From Varroa destructor (Eukaryota; Arthropoda; Arachnida; Mesostigmata; Varroidae), in the NCBI RefSeq assembly GCF_002443255.2, contig NW_019211455.1, positions 15,904,440 through 15,968,439 of the forward strand: a DNA stretch of 64,000 bases, written 5' to 3'. Shown piece by piece: positions 26,805-37,905 of the stretch. The translations under genes were made by a program, and so were the position numbers. The notes below the pieces were generated by a model. It did not search any database, had not been told where the DNA came from, and worked only from the letters and a program-made list of their open reading frames with translations. The stretch's first letter is position 1. Every line of letters starts with the position of its first letter.

Positions 26805-27292
26805 TGTGCTAATGGGCAAATAAGAAAAATGTGAACTACGATGTAACGCCAGAAAGGGAGTGGTATGTGTTTGTTAGGATCTGAAAGCACTTCAGATTGC
26901 TGTTGTCTGGAAAAAAGATTTATTCAAACCTCCATTGTCAACTGTTGATAAGAAAGATTACACCATGCCATTAAAAAAATCGACGGAAACTAGGCGACGG
27001 AACAGAAAAGGCGTTGTTTTCTACCATGATAGTACTGGGCTACGTGCATTTTTAGCTAGCCAGCAAAAACAGGGAGAACCTGATGGAAAATTATGTTGTT
27101 GCATCCATCGAAAGGCTCGGATCTCCGCACAGCCCCCTCAACGGTGTTTATTTAGTTTCAGTGTGGAGATGTAAAAATCATTTATCAAAATTGTTGGTCC
27201 AAAAACCACAGAGGTTCCGCAGTAATGGAATCAGAGTGCCACCAGAAGAATGGCAGGTCATTTATCAAAATGGCGAGTATTTAGTTCAATAA
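26805..27292 (+). pseudogene. Mariner-family transposase fossil (C-terminal half)
   Basis: Fragments in shifting frames line up in order with the second half of a mariner transposase. They are an NYDVTPERE-W piece near 26833 (family: YDNPKRRKSW), LFKPPLSTVDKKDYTMPL near 26920 (LLKPGETINADRY-QQL), and NRKGVVFYHDSTG near 27001 (NRKGVVFHHDNARPH, containing the second catalytic Asp). A shifted SDLRTAPSTVFI block follows near 27117 (SPDLAPSDYHLF), where the third Asp is lost and a stop follows. The end is KNHL, FRSNGI and EWQVIYQNGEYLVQ up to a TAA at 27290-27292. At least two frameshifts and in-frame stops make it inactive. The N-terminal DNA-binding half and the terminal inverted repeats were not identified, so the true element may extend further both ways. 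Active mariners move by cut-and-paste into TA sites. Confidence 0.75.
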
Positions 27293-27791
27293 TATTATTT
27301 TAAAGTATGAAAAAAGTTGCATCAAGTTTCGCTTGCGAAACAGCCAGTGCTTTTTTAACAATTCAATACTTTATTCGAATTTCCTCATTCAGGTGAGAAG
27401 GGAAATGAAGGAGACACGATAATGTGAAGTGCTTCGTACACCTCTACTGGCCTGAACAACAATAAACGTGCGTTTTGTTATAAACAATTATACTGGTTCT
27501 GATGAAATGATCATTTTATCTGGTATTTATTAGAAATCTGAAACTAAACGTGAGCTTCCCAGAAATAAAGGCTCAGCAACATTACATATAAATACGACGG
27601 GTAGCACTGTGATTGTAGCCGTTCTAGGATCACGCAAGTATCAATACCATGAAAGAACTTATCTTGATTACATAGTAAGTGAATGATATCTTGGGCTTGA
27701 AAAGTATTGCACGATCAATGCTAATTCAAGCAAGTAACTGTAGCAGAGAGCTATGATGAATGATAAAATTAAAATTGTATTTAAATTGTTT

Positions 27792-27839
27792 TAAAATCGC
27801 TAACTCCAAAATATAGATATTTTGGATTTAGCGATTTTA
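27792..27839. repeat. 48-bp near-perfect palindrome
   Basis: The left arm (27792-27814, starting TAAAATCGCTAACTCC) and right arm (27817-27839) are reverse complements over 23 bases with one mismatch and only AG between them. Read as RNA this is a long tight hairpin. It sits directly beyond the stop of the - strand open frame and about 500 bases from the mariner fossil. It could be a 3'-UTR hairpin, the collapsed end of a small inverted-repeat transposon, or a small-RNA precursor. Confidence 0.85.
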
Positions 27840-27843
27840 TCTA

Positions 27844-28023
27844 CTAGTTATTTGTAACTGGTTTGCCTGGGCCTTTTTTATCGCAAGTCACTGATATACG
27901 CTCAGGCGGAATACGTCCATTGCGATGGTGATACCTCGTTGGCTCCGTAAAACAAGCGACATATTGCCTACGCCAGCTTAAGTAATTGCGCGCTCCCATG
28001 TACACACACGTTTGCAGATTCAC
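27844..28023 (-). CDS. Putative last coding exon of an unrecognised gene
   Basis: On the - strand a T-rich tract ending TTCGTTAGTTCAG forms a good splice acceptor (AG at 28024-28025). From 28023 the frame runs 59 codons to a TAG at 27844-27846. The translation is mixed, not low-complexity: VNLQTCVYMGARNYLSWRRQ, then a Cys, several basic residues, and a polar, Pro/Lys-rich tail ending KKGPGKPVTNN. An in-frame ATG at 28042-28044 offers an alternative start. I do not recognise the family, and no upstream exon was located on the - strand. A near-perfect palindrome begins five bases beyond the stop. A possible polyadenylation hexamer on the - strand (TTTATT read on +) lies near 27525. The mariner fossil nearby raises the option that this is a remnant of another transposon. 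Confidence 0.35.
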   Translation of the reverse strand: MNLQTCVYMGARNYLSWRRQYVACFTEPTRYHHRNGRIPPERISVTCDKKGPGKPVTNN

Positions 28024-28044
28024 CTGAACTAACGAAAAAATCAT

Positions 28045-31000
28045 ATAGGTCTAGACCTTTTTGGCTAGAATGCCTATTTATAAGTACCTAAGCATCAAAG
28101 TTCAACATACACTGGTCAACCGCTCCCATGCCCGAGTCCGTCATGGTTCCATGGATCCATCAAAGAAGACCTCGAAACGATATATAATGTTCATTTCAAA
28201 CTGACAGTTTTCAAATCTACTTAGAAAAGCAATACCTTTAACCAAACTAAAGAAAATCATTATTGAATCTCATTCTTAATGAATAGAAGTTTTATTTTCA
28301 GCATCCCTCGAAGAGGGAGAACACTCCGCTAGATATACAGCTTTATTAACAAATAGTCTTTAGGACAGAATTTTAAATGAGTAAAGTATAGTAGAAGTAC
28401 CTAAAAGCAGATCAGGTGGTCGCTCCTTCTTAAGAATATAAACGAAAAACATCTAAGATACTGGAGAAAGGGCAACATAACGGTGTATCCTACTGTTTGT
28501 CGAATTTGCTAATTAGGGATCTAGGACATATTTCCAATATAATGCTCGTCTTGTTTACGGGAATGTTCGACCTCGTCGGGTGAATTGAATAGTGCGAGAG
28601 TTCCGCTTTGATAGGAAGTTGTTGTAGGGGAACGTATTCAATTTTGTTCAAACCAAGTTTTCTACGTTTTATCGTTTGTGTAAAGTAACTGAAGTTTTCA
28701 ATTAATATTCATAACGTTTATTGGTTTTCCTCTGCTTCACCTCGGCACTAGCATTTTTATAAATTGCAGCTGACACAACAACTAGTAAAACACGCTGAAT
28801 TCTATGATTCTTATTACTATTATTATTAATTCACGAATAGAGGCACGGTCGAAGGAAATTGACAAAATGCTAAGCGTCGAACTAGTCAATAAAAGAGCGC
28901 ATTTCGTTGGCATGTTTCTCAATACATATTCGAAATTCTTACGCCAGGATATCTGTCTTTCTTGAGATGTGATGAATAAGTAATAATAAAAACTCATTAT
29001 TGTTACTGTTATTTACTATTTGTTAATTGAGAACAGGCTAGAAAGAACAAGTCTGCTAGATGGAGCTTTAATCTTTGAGTATATTGTTGGCTTGGTGCGT
29101 CGATGAATAATTTTCTAGCGGTACTACAGCCCCTAGAAGTCCTTAGCAGAACTGTATAAAAACGGTGTACGCGATACACAACTAAGCCAATAAACAGTGC
29201 AACTATATCCAGAATATCGTCTGAGCTGTCTATATACTTTGTATTGGGTCTTTCTGAAGATGATTAGCAAATTCTTCTATGGATTATCTGGCACAGGCGG
29301 ATACATTACCCATATGAGCCATAATAGTGTACAAATATGCGACTACTTTTGAGATTAAAAGTGTCGTAAGAGAGAGAAGTCTCGAGAAGAATAGTCTTTC
29401 AGAGAACCCCTGCAAGGCTAAGTATTAAGTCGATGCCATGGTAAATATGTTCGTGTGGAGGTAATTACGAATTACGATCAATTTTCAATATAGAATCTAG
29501 TATTATAAGAGTATAATAAAAAGATATTGAAGTGATTGTTTTAGATAGAAGTTATACTTGAGATACGCGTCTACTTCTACGGTTACTTAGCGTACACACA
29601 GCAGTAACACATAAGATGGCGGCATCATTCGAACAACAGCATTGTTTATGTGTGACTTTTTTTATGCGTAACCCATCCCATACCAACCCGCTTCTAATAA
29701 ACCTTCTAGCCCTCTTCTAATATTTTTTTTGCTTGGCCTAAAAATAAATTGTGCAGAGTTTAGCATTCCTTTATACAACTAGCTCTCTGCAACACGGAAC
29801 GTAGCCTGTCTATGTCCGGACTCCAACCCATATCATCAATTTATAGCTACAAGTTAATTTAGCAGATACGCTAGAACTGAGCTATTACGAGGATATTTTT
29901 GGTCTAATCGTTCTTCTATACTATACCGTTATACAGTACGACTGTGTAGTGCATTATTATATAGGTGTGCAGGTTCGTCCAATGCAGTGCACATCTTCGT
30001 CATCGAACGGCGTCATTTAGCATGTTATTAAGCAACATCGGCATAAGCTTGAGCAGTTGCGGCATCTGTTGTAATGAGATATCAAATTTTGAAGGACGTA
30101 AGGGAAGGCTGGCGATTAGCGTAAGCTATTGACCATTGTTCAATTGTTACTGTCTCGTGCTACCTTCGACGAAACTATCTGTGTACCTGAAAATCTGAAA
30201 TATCTGAAAAGGCGAGATCAATCCCTATACGCTGTCAATTCAACCTTCTCAGTAGCGGAATTTATAAATTTTCAAAAAATATGATCAGTCAGATAGTGCA
30301 TTCAAAAGGCTTAAGGCTGTCAATTTTAGCTTACTAAAGCCTTTCACATATCTTTTACAAAAAGGCATAACTAGTTTGGAAGAACACCGCCAATTTACTC
30401 GAGAACACTACGCACTAATTTTTAATAGAAAATATTAAAATTTAATGGGTAGCGGTCTTGGCGGAATAAAATTTACCTATTGACGTCGTGTCCCACTTTC
30501 ATCGACCTATGCAAAATAAACATCGGTATATTGAGCCCGATCATACTCAAATAAGATTACTTTAGCCGTTTGAAAAAATCAGCTACAAAATAGTACCCAC
30601 GTAATTAACACAAAATTAAAAGACAATTTTTAACTGGTCAACGGCCGTACGCGTCTTATTGTGTGAATATCATACAGACATCTACAATACATGACCTTTT
30701 TTTGTATCAGCGAGCTATCCGTGTTTCTTTCTATTACTCGTCATCTACGTTCCTAAAATCACTTACCGCAAACTCTTTTACAATTTCACTTTCTATTATA
30801 TAACTACTTTTTATTATTAAAGAAGAAAACAATACTGATACTGGCTCCTGATGTTATTTGCGTACCGTAGGAACCAAATAGCCAAAAAAAACAAAAAAAC
30901 TTTATTATACAGGGCATGACATTTTTTAATGTAACCATGAGAGTCTACTATGATTGTAGAAACTAGGCCTCAACGAGCAACGGTACAACAGAACTCAGTG

Positions 31001-32657
31001 ACAACAGTGAGAGTGTTCAGTGACGCTTTGTTATCGTAATCACTCTCAAAGGAGCCGTGATCTCAAAAAGATATTGGGCCTGGCTCTGCCAACGAATGAT
31101 AAATAGCTCTAAGTCAATTTCAGCTAGATTCGGTGGACGCAAACACTTCTCTAAATTTAGACGATCCTTTCTTGAGGACATGTACGCTAGATATTAGTAA
31201 ATTATCGAGTTTTTTCACATTGTACAATTGTCGATGTTTCCTTAAACTAATAATATACTTCTCTAATTTTCTATCAGAGGACTTGAATGTACTTATGGGT
31301 GCCGACTTTCGCACTTGTACCATATTTCCGAAAGAATGAAAAACCTATGTCCTTGTAGCACTGTCCCAATTTAGCCCTTCCAATTACCTTTGTAATATAT
31401 AGTTCTAAAAAGCTTTATTTTAGGGAAACCAAACCTGTCCTTACTTCTAAGATAATCATGACTACGGGATAATGAAACATTAGTGTGTTACCTATTGTAC
31501 GTTTTATGCGGCCATCATTTTCAAGCAATTTTAAAAAGTAGCGCCTTGTTCGTAGATCGCGCTTGCAGCAAGGGGAAGATTGTTTACAAACAGAGCATCA
31601 CCACGGTCATGGAACGCCGGAGGCGCGCGGTGTGGACTCGCTCGTAGGAACATCTGCTTGCTCAAGTACTTCTGTTTGCATTTCGTTGGTGAGTTACGAA
31701 ATGTAAAAGTACGAAAGTTAATAAGTTTCTTGGGTATTTCACAAGATCATATCTTAATAAATTTTTTTATCGGAAGATGAACTAGCTAGATATCTATAAG
31801 TCCATCCTAATGAAGTGCCAGCAAGGGAAACTTATTATAAGAAAACAAATATCGCAAAACTAATAGTTATCATCATTGTTCGTGTCACGTTGCGGAAAGC
31901 ACGGAACATTAAACTATGCGTCAAATTATGTAGGTGGGTGTTATCGTTATTTGTATTGCGCATCGAATGCAATACCATATATTTTTGCACGACGTTGGTA
32001 AACTTACAGACAAACGGTTTTTAAAAGTGAGATTATTTACACCGGTTTAAATGATCAATTTGTATATCTAGGTCAAACAATTTTATACAGAATTATCTTT
32101 CTGCGAATACATTTCTGTGCGATTGCAGACGAGATGAAAAATTAGCTTTCGGATAACAAGTATATGTATTTATTATTGCAGCCCTTTAAATATAGTATGT
32201 GTCGGGCTTTTTTGTGGATGTGTGTATACTATGCTGTGAAAGACATTGATGATGGAGTATGAATAAGGCTGAAAGCTAAAGTGCATGTTTTTCTGTAATT
32301 TATATGATATGTGTATTAATTATAGACGATTCAACTAAGATGATTTGGTATGGATTAGAGTTATTTAAAAAAGATATGGAAAAAGGTGGTGATGCATAGG
32401 TGTGTACAGCACTTGGAAGCAGACTTAATTTGAATTAGTTCCTATGATAGACAAATAAAATGATATATTGATATAATATGATTTTTTTTTGGCGGGGCTT
32501 TCTATTTAGCATTTATCGTAATTTCAACAAAAATGCCGCCTTCTTTTAACAGCTAATGAATTATATTGCGAAAGACGATAAATTCCTATAGAAAACTATC
32601 CACTAAAAAAACGTCCCTAATCAAATATTTTCATCAAGTTGTTCAACTAACAGACTT
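28045..32657. other. Intergenic sequence upstream of TMEM177
   Basis: AT-rich, with no recognisable coding region. It would contain any further exons of the - strand gene that ends at 27844 and any 5' exon and promoter of TMEM177. The one notable motif is AAGATGGCGGC at 29613-29623. A pair of opposing frames at 31120-31339 reads the same bases on both strands and is not recognised. Confidence 0.45.
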
Positions 32658-32684
32658 CTACTAAATTTTTTTCGCTGTATTTAG
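32658..32684 (+). promoter_or_regulatory. Candidate 3' splice site in front of the TMEM177 start
   Basis: A CTACTAA branch-point-like motif (32658-32664) is followed by a run of T/C and TTTAG ending at 32684. This is 56 bases before the chosen ATG and looks like a good splice acceptor, so TMEM177 may have a separate upstream exon. The frame stays open from here to the ATG. A coding upstream exon would add residues such as LVRRTSLFASVQQL, which are basic and hydrophobic like a mitochondrial targeting stretch. A non-coding 5' exon is equally possible. Confidence 0.4.
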
Positions 32685-32740
32685 CGCTCGTGCGGAGAAC
32701 GAGTCTTTTTGCAAGTGTACAACAGTTGACAGGCAGCACG

Positions 32741-33247
32741 ATGCCTTTCTTTATGACGACTACCGGTCGGAAGGTCGCGGCAGCATTAGCTGGCATCGGC
32801 GGTCTAACCACGTTTGTTGCATCCTGGCTACCGCAAACAATCTATCTCGATAAGTTAAAAAATATCGTGCAGTGCTACGAGCATGGCCTACCGCTTAGAT
32901 TGAACGAAGAGCTAACAGCTAGAACGCAAAGTGTGTTAAAAGATTTCACCTCGCTGAGCGAAGCAAAAAAAGCCAGTATTCGATTTTTCCTTGTGAACCG
33001 CATAGAACCCTTTTACGCAGGAACACCGGAGTCAGGATATGGCGCAATTATCGGCCTGCCTTTCAACTTTAGGTATAAATCCGTTCATGACATAAAAGAA
33101 GCGGATGTGCGACTACCCGGCGAACAATCCATTGACTGGACGACGGGCGCTGCACGTCTGTTTAAAGAACACCTTATTTTAAGTGATGAAGCTCAACGCT
33201 TCGCTATTGCTCAGCAGATCTATCTCGCCAACACGAGCCATGTGACG
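32741..33247 (+). CDS. TMEM177: TMEM177 homologue, coding exon 1 (residues 1-169)
   Basis: This is the first coding exon of a transmembrane protein 177 homologue. In animals the protein sits in the mitochondrial inner membrane, associates with COX20 and helps keep newly made COX2 stable during complex IV assembly; this is family knowledge. The sequence shows an N-terminal hydrophobic segment (about residues 12-34). It then shows a soluble region with family-like blocks: GAIIGLPFNF near 100-109, SIDWTTGAARL near 131-141, and LSDEAQRFAIAQQ near 148-160, which matches the LSREAQKFALA block of the vertebrate protein. I chose the ATG at 32741 because the frame upstream has only a GTG before reaching a stop at 32648. 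The exon ends on a whole codon (ACG) directly before GTATGT, so the intron is phase 0. Reading on past 33247 gives 15 unrelated residues and a stop, as expected for intron. Confidence 0.9.
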
Positions 33248-34501
33248 GTATGTACCTTTGCTAAACATGTGTACTTGTTTTCACACAGAAAATAAAGAAT
33301 CTCTCAATACAATGTGGCAGGGAGTAGGCAACAAATGTTCCTTAATATTATACATCAATGTATGCTTCATTCTTCTTACTTAAATATCATAGTTAACCCT
33401 GACTTTAAGCTACACCAGCCGATGGCCCCGATGCGCTTGTACTAGTTTTAATTTAACTCAGTAATCATTTAACTCAGTTAAAGACAGGTTTGATTATTAA
33501 CGGATTGTATATGGAGAATCATATTCAAGTTTACTGTTGCCAACTATTACCGTTGTTGTTTTATATTTATATTTATGTGTATAGAATGCACGTAAAGTAA
33601 ATTCAGAGGAAATTGTGGTACTTATTTGCGTTATTTTTAGTATTAGATGATAGTTAGTTATTTTTAAAACAAAACGAGAAAATCGTCATGGCGGCAGTAG
33701 AAAGTTTGTTTTACATATATTAGCAACGAATATCTATTGTTCAATGCTTTCACATAGCAAACACCACATATATGATTCAGGTCGACGGTTTATGCTGTTG
33801 CCAGTTTAGATGCTAGTTTTGATAAACTCGAAAAAAACGTCCATAGTTCAAACACAAGAAGTCATCCAAGCATATTCGGTTTATCCAAAAAAAAAACATT
33901 TTTACCACCAACGCAAAGGTCAAATAGAGATTTCTAGTTTGGCTGCTTCTTTAATAATGTTCTAGTTTAAGCCAGAGATAAATTTATGTTATGCTGTCCC
34001 GAAAAGCGTGGAAAAGAGAATATAGATAAAGACGTCGAGTTCTTCTCTTGTAAATATGAAACAATGAATTAGCACTGGATTAAACGAGGAAAATCTTACA
34101 TCTTTCGGTAAGATAGAAACTTGTTGCAAAGACGTCATGAGATTCAAAATAAGCTTTCTACTAATTTGCGCCTCGAGGAAGGCAGGACTTTTTTAAATAA
34201 TTACGTGACTCACGATTAAATTCTTTATACGTAACGTATTTCATTTATACCTGAGCGAATCATTCCGTGTCACCATCACCAGAGTTTCAGCCACTACAAA
34301 ATTGTTTATAAATTTAATAGAAAAGATTTAAAAAATCATCCGTAAGCTATTCAGTTTTTACATCTATATCTTGATTATAAGGAATACACTATAAGTGCAA
34401 TCGCTTAGCTATTTTAGAAAAAGGAAACATTATTTTTAGTCCAATTTTCCCTAGACCAGTTTAAAAAAAACAAATTCAATTTAATCGTCTGCTAATTGCA
34501 G
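33248..34501 (+). other. TMEM177 intron (GT-AG, phase 0)
   Basis: A 1254-base intron separates the two coding exons. It opens with GTATGT at 33248 and closes with AATTGCAG at 34501. Both flanking exons are in phase 0, and joining them gives one continuous frame that matches the family on both sides. The intron is AT-rich with several A and T runs. I see no second gene inside it. Confidence 0.88.
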
Positions 34502-34990
34502 GTAAATTCAATCGCAGCTACTGGTGCCACCGTTAACGTATACGTTCTCTCGAAGATTCTCAACAGTCGAATAGAAAGAAAAGTGCCTTTTAGTGCTCGA
34601 TGTGTCGTCTACGGTTTAGTGTGTTGTTTCTGCTTTATGGGCTATCTTGCTATCACTGACATGGCTAGGTACAAGCACGAATGGGATTCGCTTGCCTACG
34701 TGATGAAGTTAGGTCCCATGTACCGTCAGGGAGCTGTTGACTACTTTGAGAGAGCTTTAGTTTGTAACAAAGCACTTCGGATTCTGGGTGGTAAGACAAC
34801 CCAAAAAATGTTTACTGTGAAGGGAAATCTTAATACGTGGATACGCACGCCTCATGTGCCAATGACCGTTTGTATGGAGCGAGTCAAGCGTATAAAGAAG
34901 GAGATGGAAGGGACCTGCGAGGTTTGCGAAGAGATCAGTGGAGCGAAAGTTGCGAAAGCTGATCCAGTAGCAGATACGGGCAAAGTGTAA
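34502..34990 (+). CDS. TMEM177: TMEM177 homologue, coding exon 2 (residues 170-331)
   Basis: This is the last coding exon, ending at a TAA at 34988-34990. It carries a weakly hydrophobic segment (about residues 173-189) and a clear membrane helix (about 203-221, rich in V, C, F and G). After that comes the most recognisable family block: GAVDYFERALVCNKALRIL at about 246-264, which parallels the GVEFYEKLLSGNLALRSLL region of the vertebrate protein. A KMF-TVKGNL stretch follows, corresponding to the vertebrate KLY-TPSGNI. The total length of 331 residues is close to the roughly 311 of human TMEM177. The last 25 or so residues form a polar tail with a C-x2-C pair (CEVC) that I do not recall from vertebrate members. 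The identity is based on remembered family motifs, not a search. Confidence 0.9.
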   Translation, partial: VNSIAATGATVNVYVLSKILNSRIERKVPFSARCVVYGLVCCFCFMGYLAITDMARYKHEWDSLAYVMKLGPMYRQGAVDYFERALVCNKALRILGGKTTQKMFTVKGNLNTWIRTPHVPMTVCMERVKRIKKEMEGTCEVCEEISGAKVAKADPVADTGKV

Positions 34991-35255
34991 AAACACCCTT
35001 AGACTATTAGAAATGCTGCGAGTCATTTTTTTCAGGTGTTCAGCGTATTATTGCATGCTCGAAGATGCGAGGCAACGTGAATGAAAATGAACGTGCTAGT
35101 TGAACACACGCCTAATTAACTAATACTGATATGAAGTAATGGGACATTTCTTACAGGTAATAGTGTTATAAAGAGGCTTGTTTAGCATGAAGTGTGTTTA
35201 TGTACAAATATTCAATTATTATTATTCATATTATTATAAAGTGTAGAGTATTATT

Positions 35256-35261
35256 AATAAA
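35256..35261 (+). terminator. Polyadenylation signal for TMEM177
   Basis: AATAAA lies 266 bases after the TMEM177 stop, in AT-rich sequence and followed within about 30 bases by a T-rich stretch. This is the expected layout for a 3' end, giving a 3' UTR of roughly 290 bases. Confidence 0.6.
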
Positions 35262-37729
35262 CATAAGTATGCTTTACCCTTTTCCCTTATTTTTATTCAT
35301 TCCCCCCCGCGTCATGCGTTGTCGTTCAATTTTTCTGCCATACATTTGAGGAGCAGAAGAAATGGAGCAGGAAGGTTAGTTACGCTTTGGCGATTAGGGA
35401 GACGATTCCTTCAAAGACGCGCGTATCCAAAAGCGAATGCCTGCTCCAACAGAGAGAACTTTCTTGTCATATGTTTAATCTGAAGCTAAATACTAAAACA
35501 AATAAGCTTTAAAGTCGAAAAACGTTGGACCGGCGGCATGTACTGCGATTGCCTGGCTTTTTACAGGTCAGTTAAATTCATTAGTAAATCCATATCTGCT
35601 GATCAAGCCAGCGCGTAAAATGTCCTTAATATTGTCCCGAGAAACTTACGATTGCGTTTATCTCGATGTGATTGATGTTCGGACCCTATAAGCAAAGTGC
35701 CGGAAGCAAACACAACTGAAACGGTTTGCGTTGAGAATGCATCACATTAATAAGAAAAACTTCGTCCTTCTACCCCAACGCATTTTCGTATGTTATTACA
35801 GCAAATCCGAAAGCAAGCGTTATTAAATGAAGAGTGATTTTGCTCGTCATTGTATGTATATCCATTCAGAGAGTTCTGTAACAATTTCCACTCTGTGCAG
35901 CATGTCTTTTTTTACAATCTTTGAAATATTCATATCTTGTGGAGTAAGCCACAACTGTCAGTATTGATTCAGTCTGAGGAGATATCCTTTATAAATGGTT
36001 TACACTTGGCCAATGTAACGGTAAACTGCCTTGAATATATATGCCCGCCAATATATGAATATATATTGAAAAACGATCTCGTTTGTTAAGGAAATAACTT
36101 TAGGCTTATCTATTATATAACCCGGAGCAAATTTGTTTTGAAAATTTGCAAAGGTCACTGAAAAAATAGAACATCTTTATTCTATATTCGTTTAATTATT
36201 AGAATACACTAAACGATTGCACTATAGAGCGGAGCTCAGTATGCAAAGCAATCATAACAGAAGCATCCTAATAATATCCCAATATTCTGATAATATTATG
36301 TCACAATGTTATAGCGAAATGGAAAGGAAACGTAATGACTAAAGATTTTCAATGGTTTTATTGACCAATATCAGAATAACACAGTTTGCGATGTAAATCG
36401 TAAATGTTAGAGTTGATGATTTTCGCGCTGCCTAAATTGACGGTTTTCATCCAATCAACGGTCAATGGTTTTAGTACAAAGACTTTTATTTCTAATGACT
36501 CACTGAAGAGAAAAGACCATTGATACGAGATCCGATGACGATGGTCGCCAATCCATTAAACGTCGGCAACCTATCCAGGAACCCACATACGATTAGTGCG
36601 TAGGGTAGCGGCGCTGTTTCTTCTGTAGGAAAAACAGAACCATGCGCCCTAGTATACATAAATACAGGTCATTTGTGTGAATTGCATTGAAGAAACAGAG
36701 CAAGTTACTCTTTTACATGAAATGACTACCTGCGCATCGAGTCCAAGCTAATGTCGCTACTTTTATATGATGAACAGCGAATTTTTTCGTAATGGGCACA
36801 GTTGTGTCAATTCATCCCATTTGAGAGTTTGAAATGGGCTTCTTTAGATACATGTAAGATATTCAAGAGATGCAAAAAGGAATTGACGATTTGTTCGATA
36901 TAGTAATTAAATGATGGCTAATAGAATTTTCAAGATACAGCACTGTGATATTATGTCTTGTAATATACCTACAACCTAGTATTACAAAGATACTGGAATA
37001 GTATTAGCATGCCCATGTTACAAATGTGTTGTAAAGTTAAATTCGCCCTTTATTGAAATAATTTTATTCTTCATTGCTGTTTTGGATGTCAATTGAATAC
37101 CTTCCAGCTGTCAAGTGATTTTTGCGAACAGTCGAAAGAAATTTTAAAGTTTTCGAATGATTTTTGCCCCATGACCTATTCCCTTCTGCTAGTTGGCAAA
37201 TCAGTTGCCCAAAAATTAGCGCTTAGACTTATTTATTTTAGTTTCCGCGGAAAGGGATAATGCTACGCTTCGATGTGATATCAAGCAAAATGCTTGTCGT
37301 GTTTGCCAGTTGGATTCTCCAAATCCACTCGATTTGCCCATACTCTATTAAAAAAAACACGAAGCAGCCCAACGTTACTTGGTCTACGCGACTGTTCTGA
37401 GATCTTCACCATTCGTCCACCATGCCGTCACAACCTTTTCCTGCGTCGTCATTGTACCCCTTCACCAGCTCTTGCGGAAAATAAAACGAGCTGTCAAATG
37501 GGTCTCTATCGCTACCGCCGGCAAGGGATGACACCGTGTAGGGGGGCAGCATGCAAGGACACGTGCAGAATGACATCACGATCATTCCACACCGAGTTCA
37601 CGTATCAGCCGGCTCTGTCTCGCCCCCCTTCCTTCTCTCTTATCGATTTAATGTCGTATAGCCGCTGTGTGAAGGCGGGGAAATCATATGCCCAGCTCGG
37701 CTAGTTGGCAGCGAAGAGATCGCATGAGT
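35262..37729. other. No supported gene
   Basis: AT-rich sequence after the TMEM177 3' end. From about 37300 it becomes more GC-rich and an open + frame of 136 codons (37294-37704) leads up to the SINE-like head. Its peptide is Ser/Arg/Cys-rich and unrecognised, so it may be part of an old repeat. Confidence 0.45.
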
Positions 37730-37905
37730 CACGTTCCCGTATTAGCGCAGTGGGTAACATGCTTGCCCGCTCAACGGGCAGGCGGTAGTCTAGGTTCGAA
37801 TTTGGGGGGCAGCCGCAGTGTGTCTCATGCTGGAAGCCAGCCGTCTCAAGTTTTGCCTAACGGCCTAAGCCCCGGACCTACCGGCCTAAGTAACGGACGT
37901 AAGAC
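37730..37905 (+). mobile_element. tRNA-derived SINE-like sequence
   Basis: The head has an A-box-like TAGCGCAGTGGG (37743-37754) and a B-box-like GGTTCGAATTT (37793-37803) at near-tRNA spacing. Between them is a good anticodon arm, TGCCC/GGGCA with a 7-base loop (37764-37780). The T stem is poorly paired and the conserved C of the B box is T, so this is not a working tRNA gene. It is followed by about 100 bases of unrelated body, with repeated GGCCTAAG (near 37861 and 37881), and an A/T-rich end near 37905. This layout (RNA polymerase III promoter head, body, AT-rich tail) is that of a SINE. I saw no second copy in the window. Confidence 0.55.

Noticed and set aside
26495..26890. 131-codon - strand frame next to the mariner remnant
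   Set aside because: It does not match a mariner N-terminal half or any family I know, and its left end overlaps another frame of 87 codons.
34757..35026. 89-codon - strand frame
   Set aside because: It is the antisense shadow of TMEM177 exon 2.
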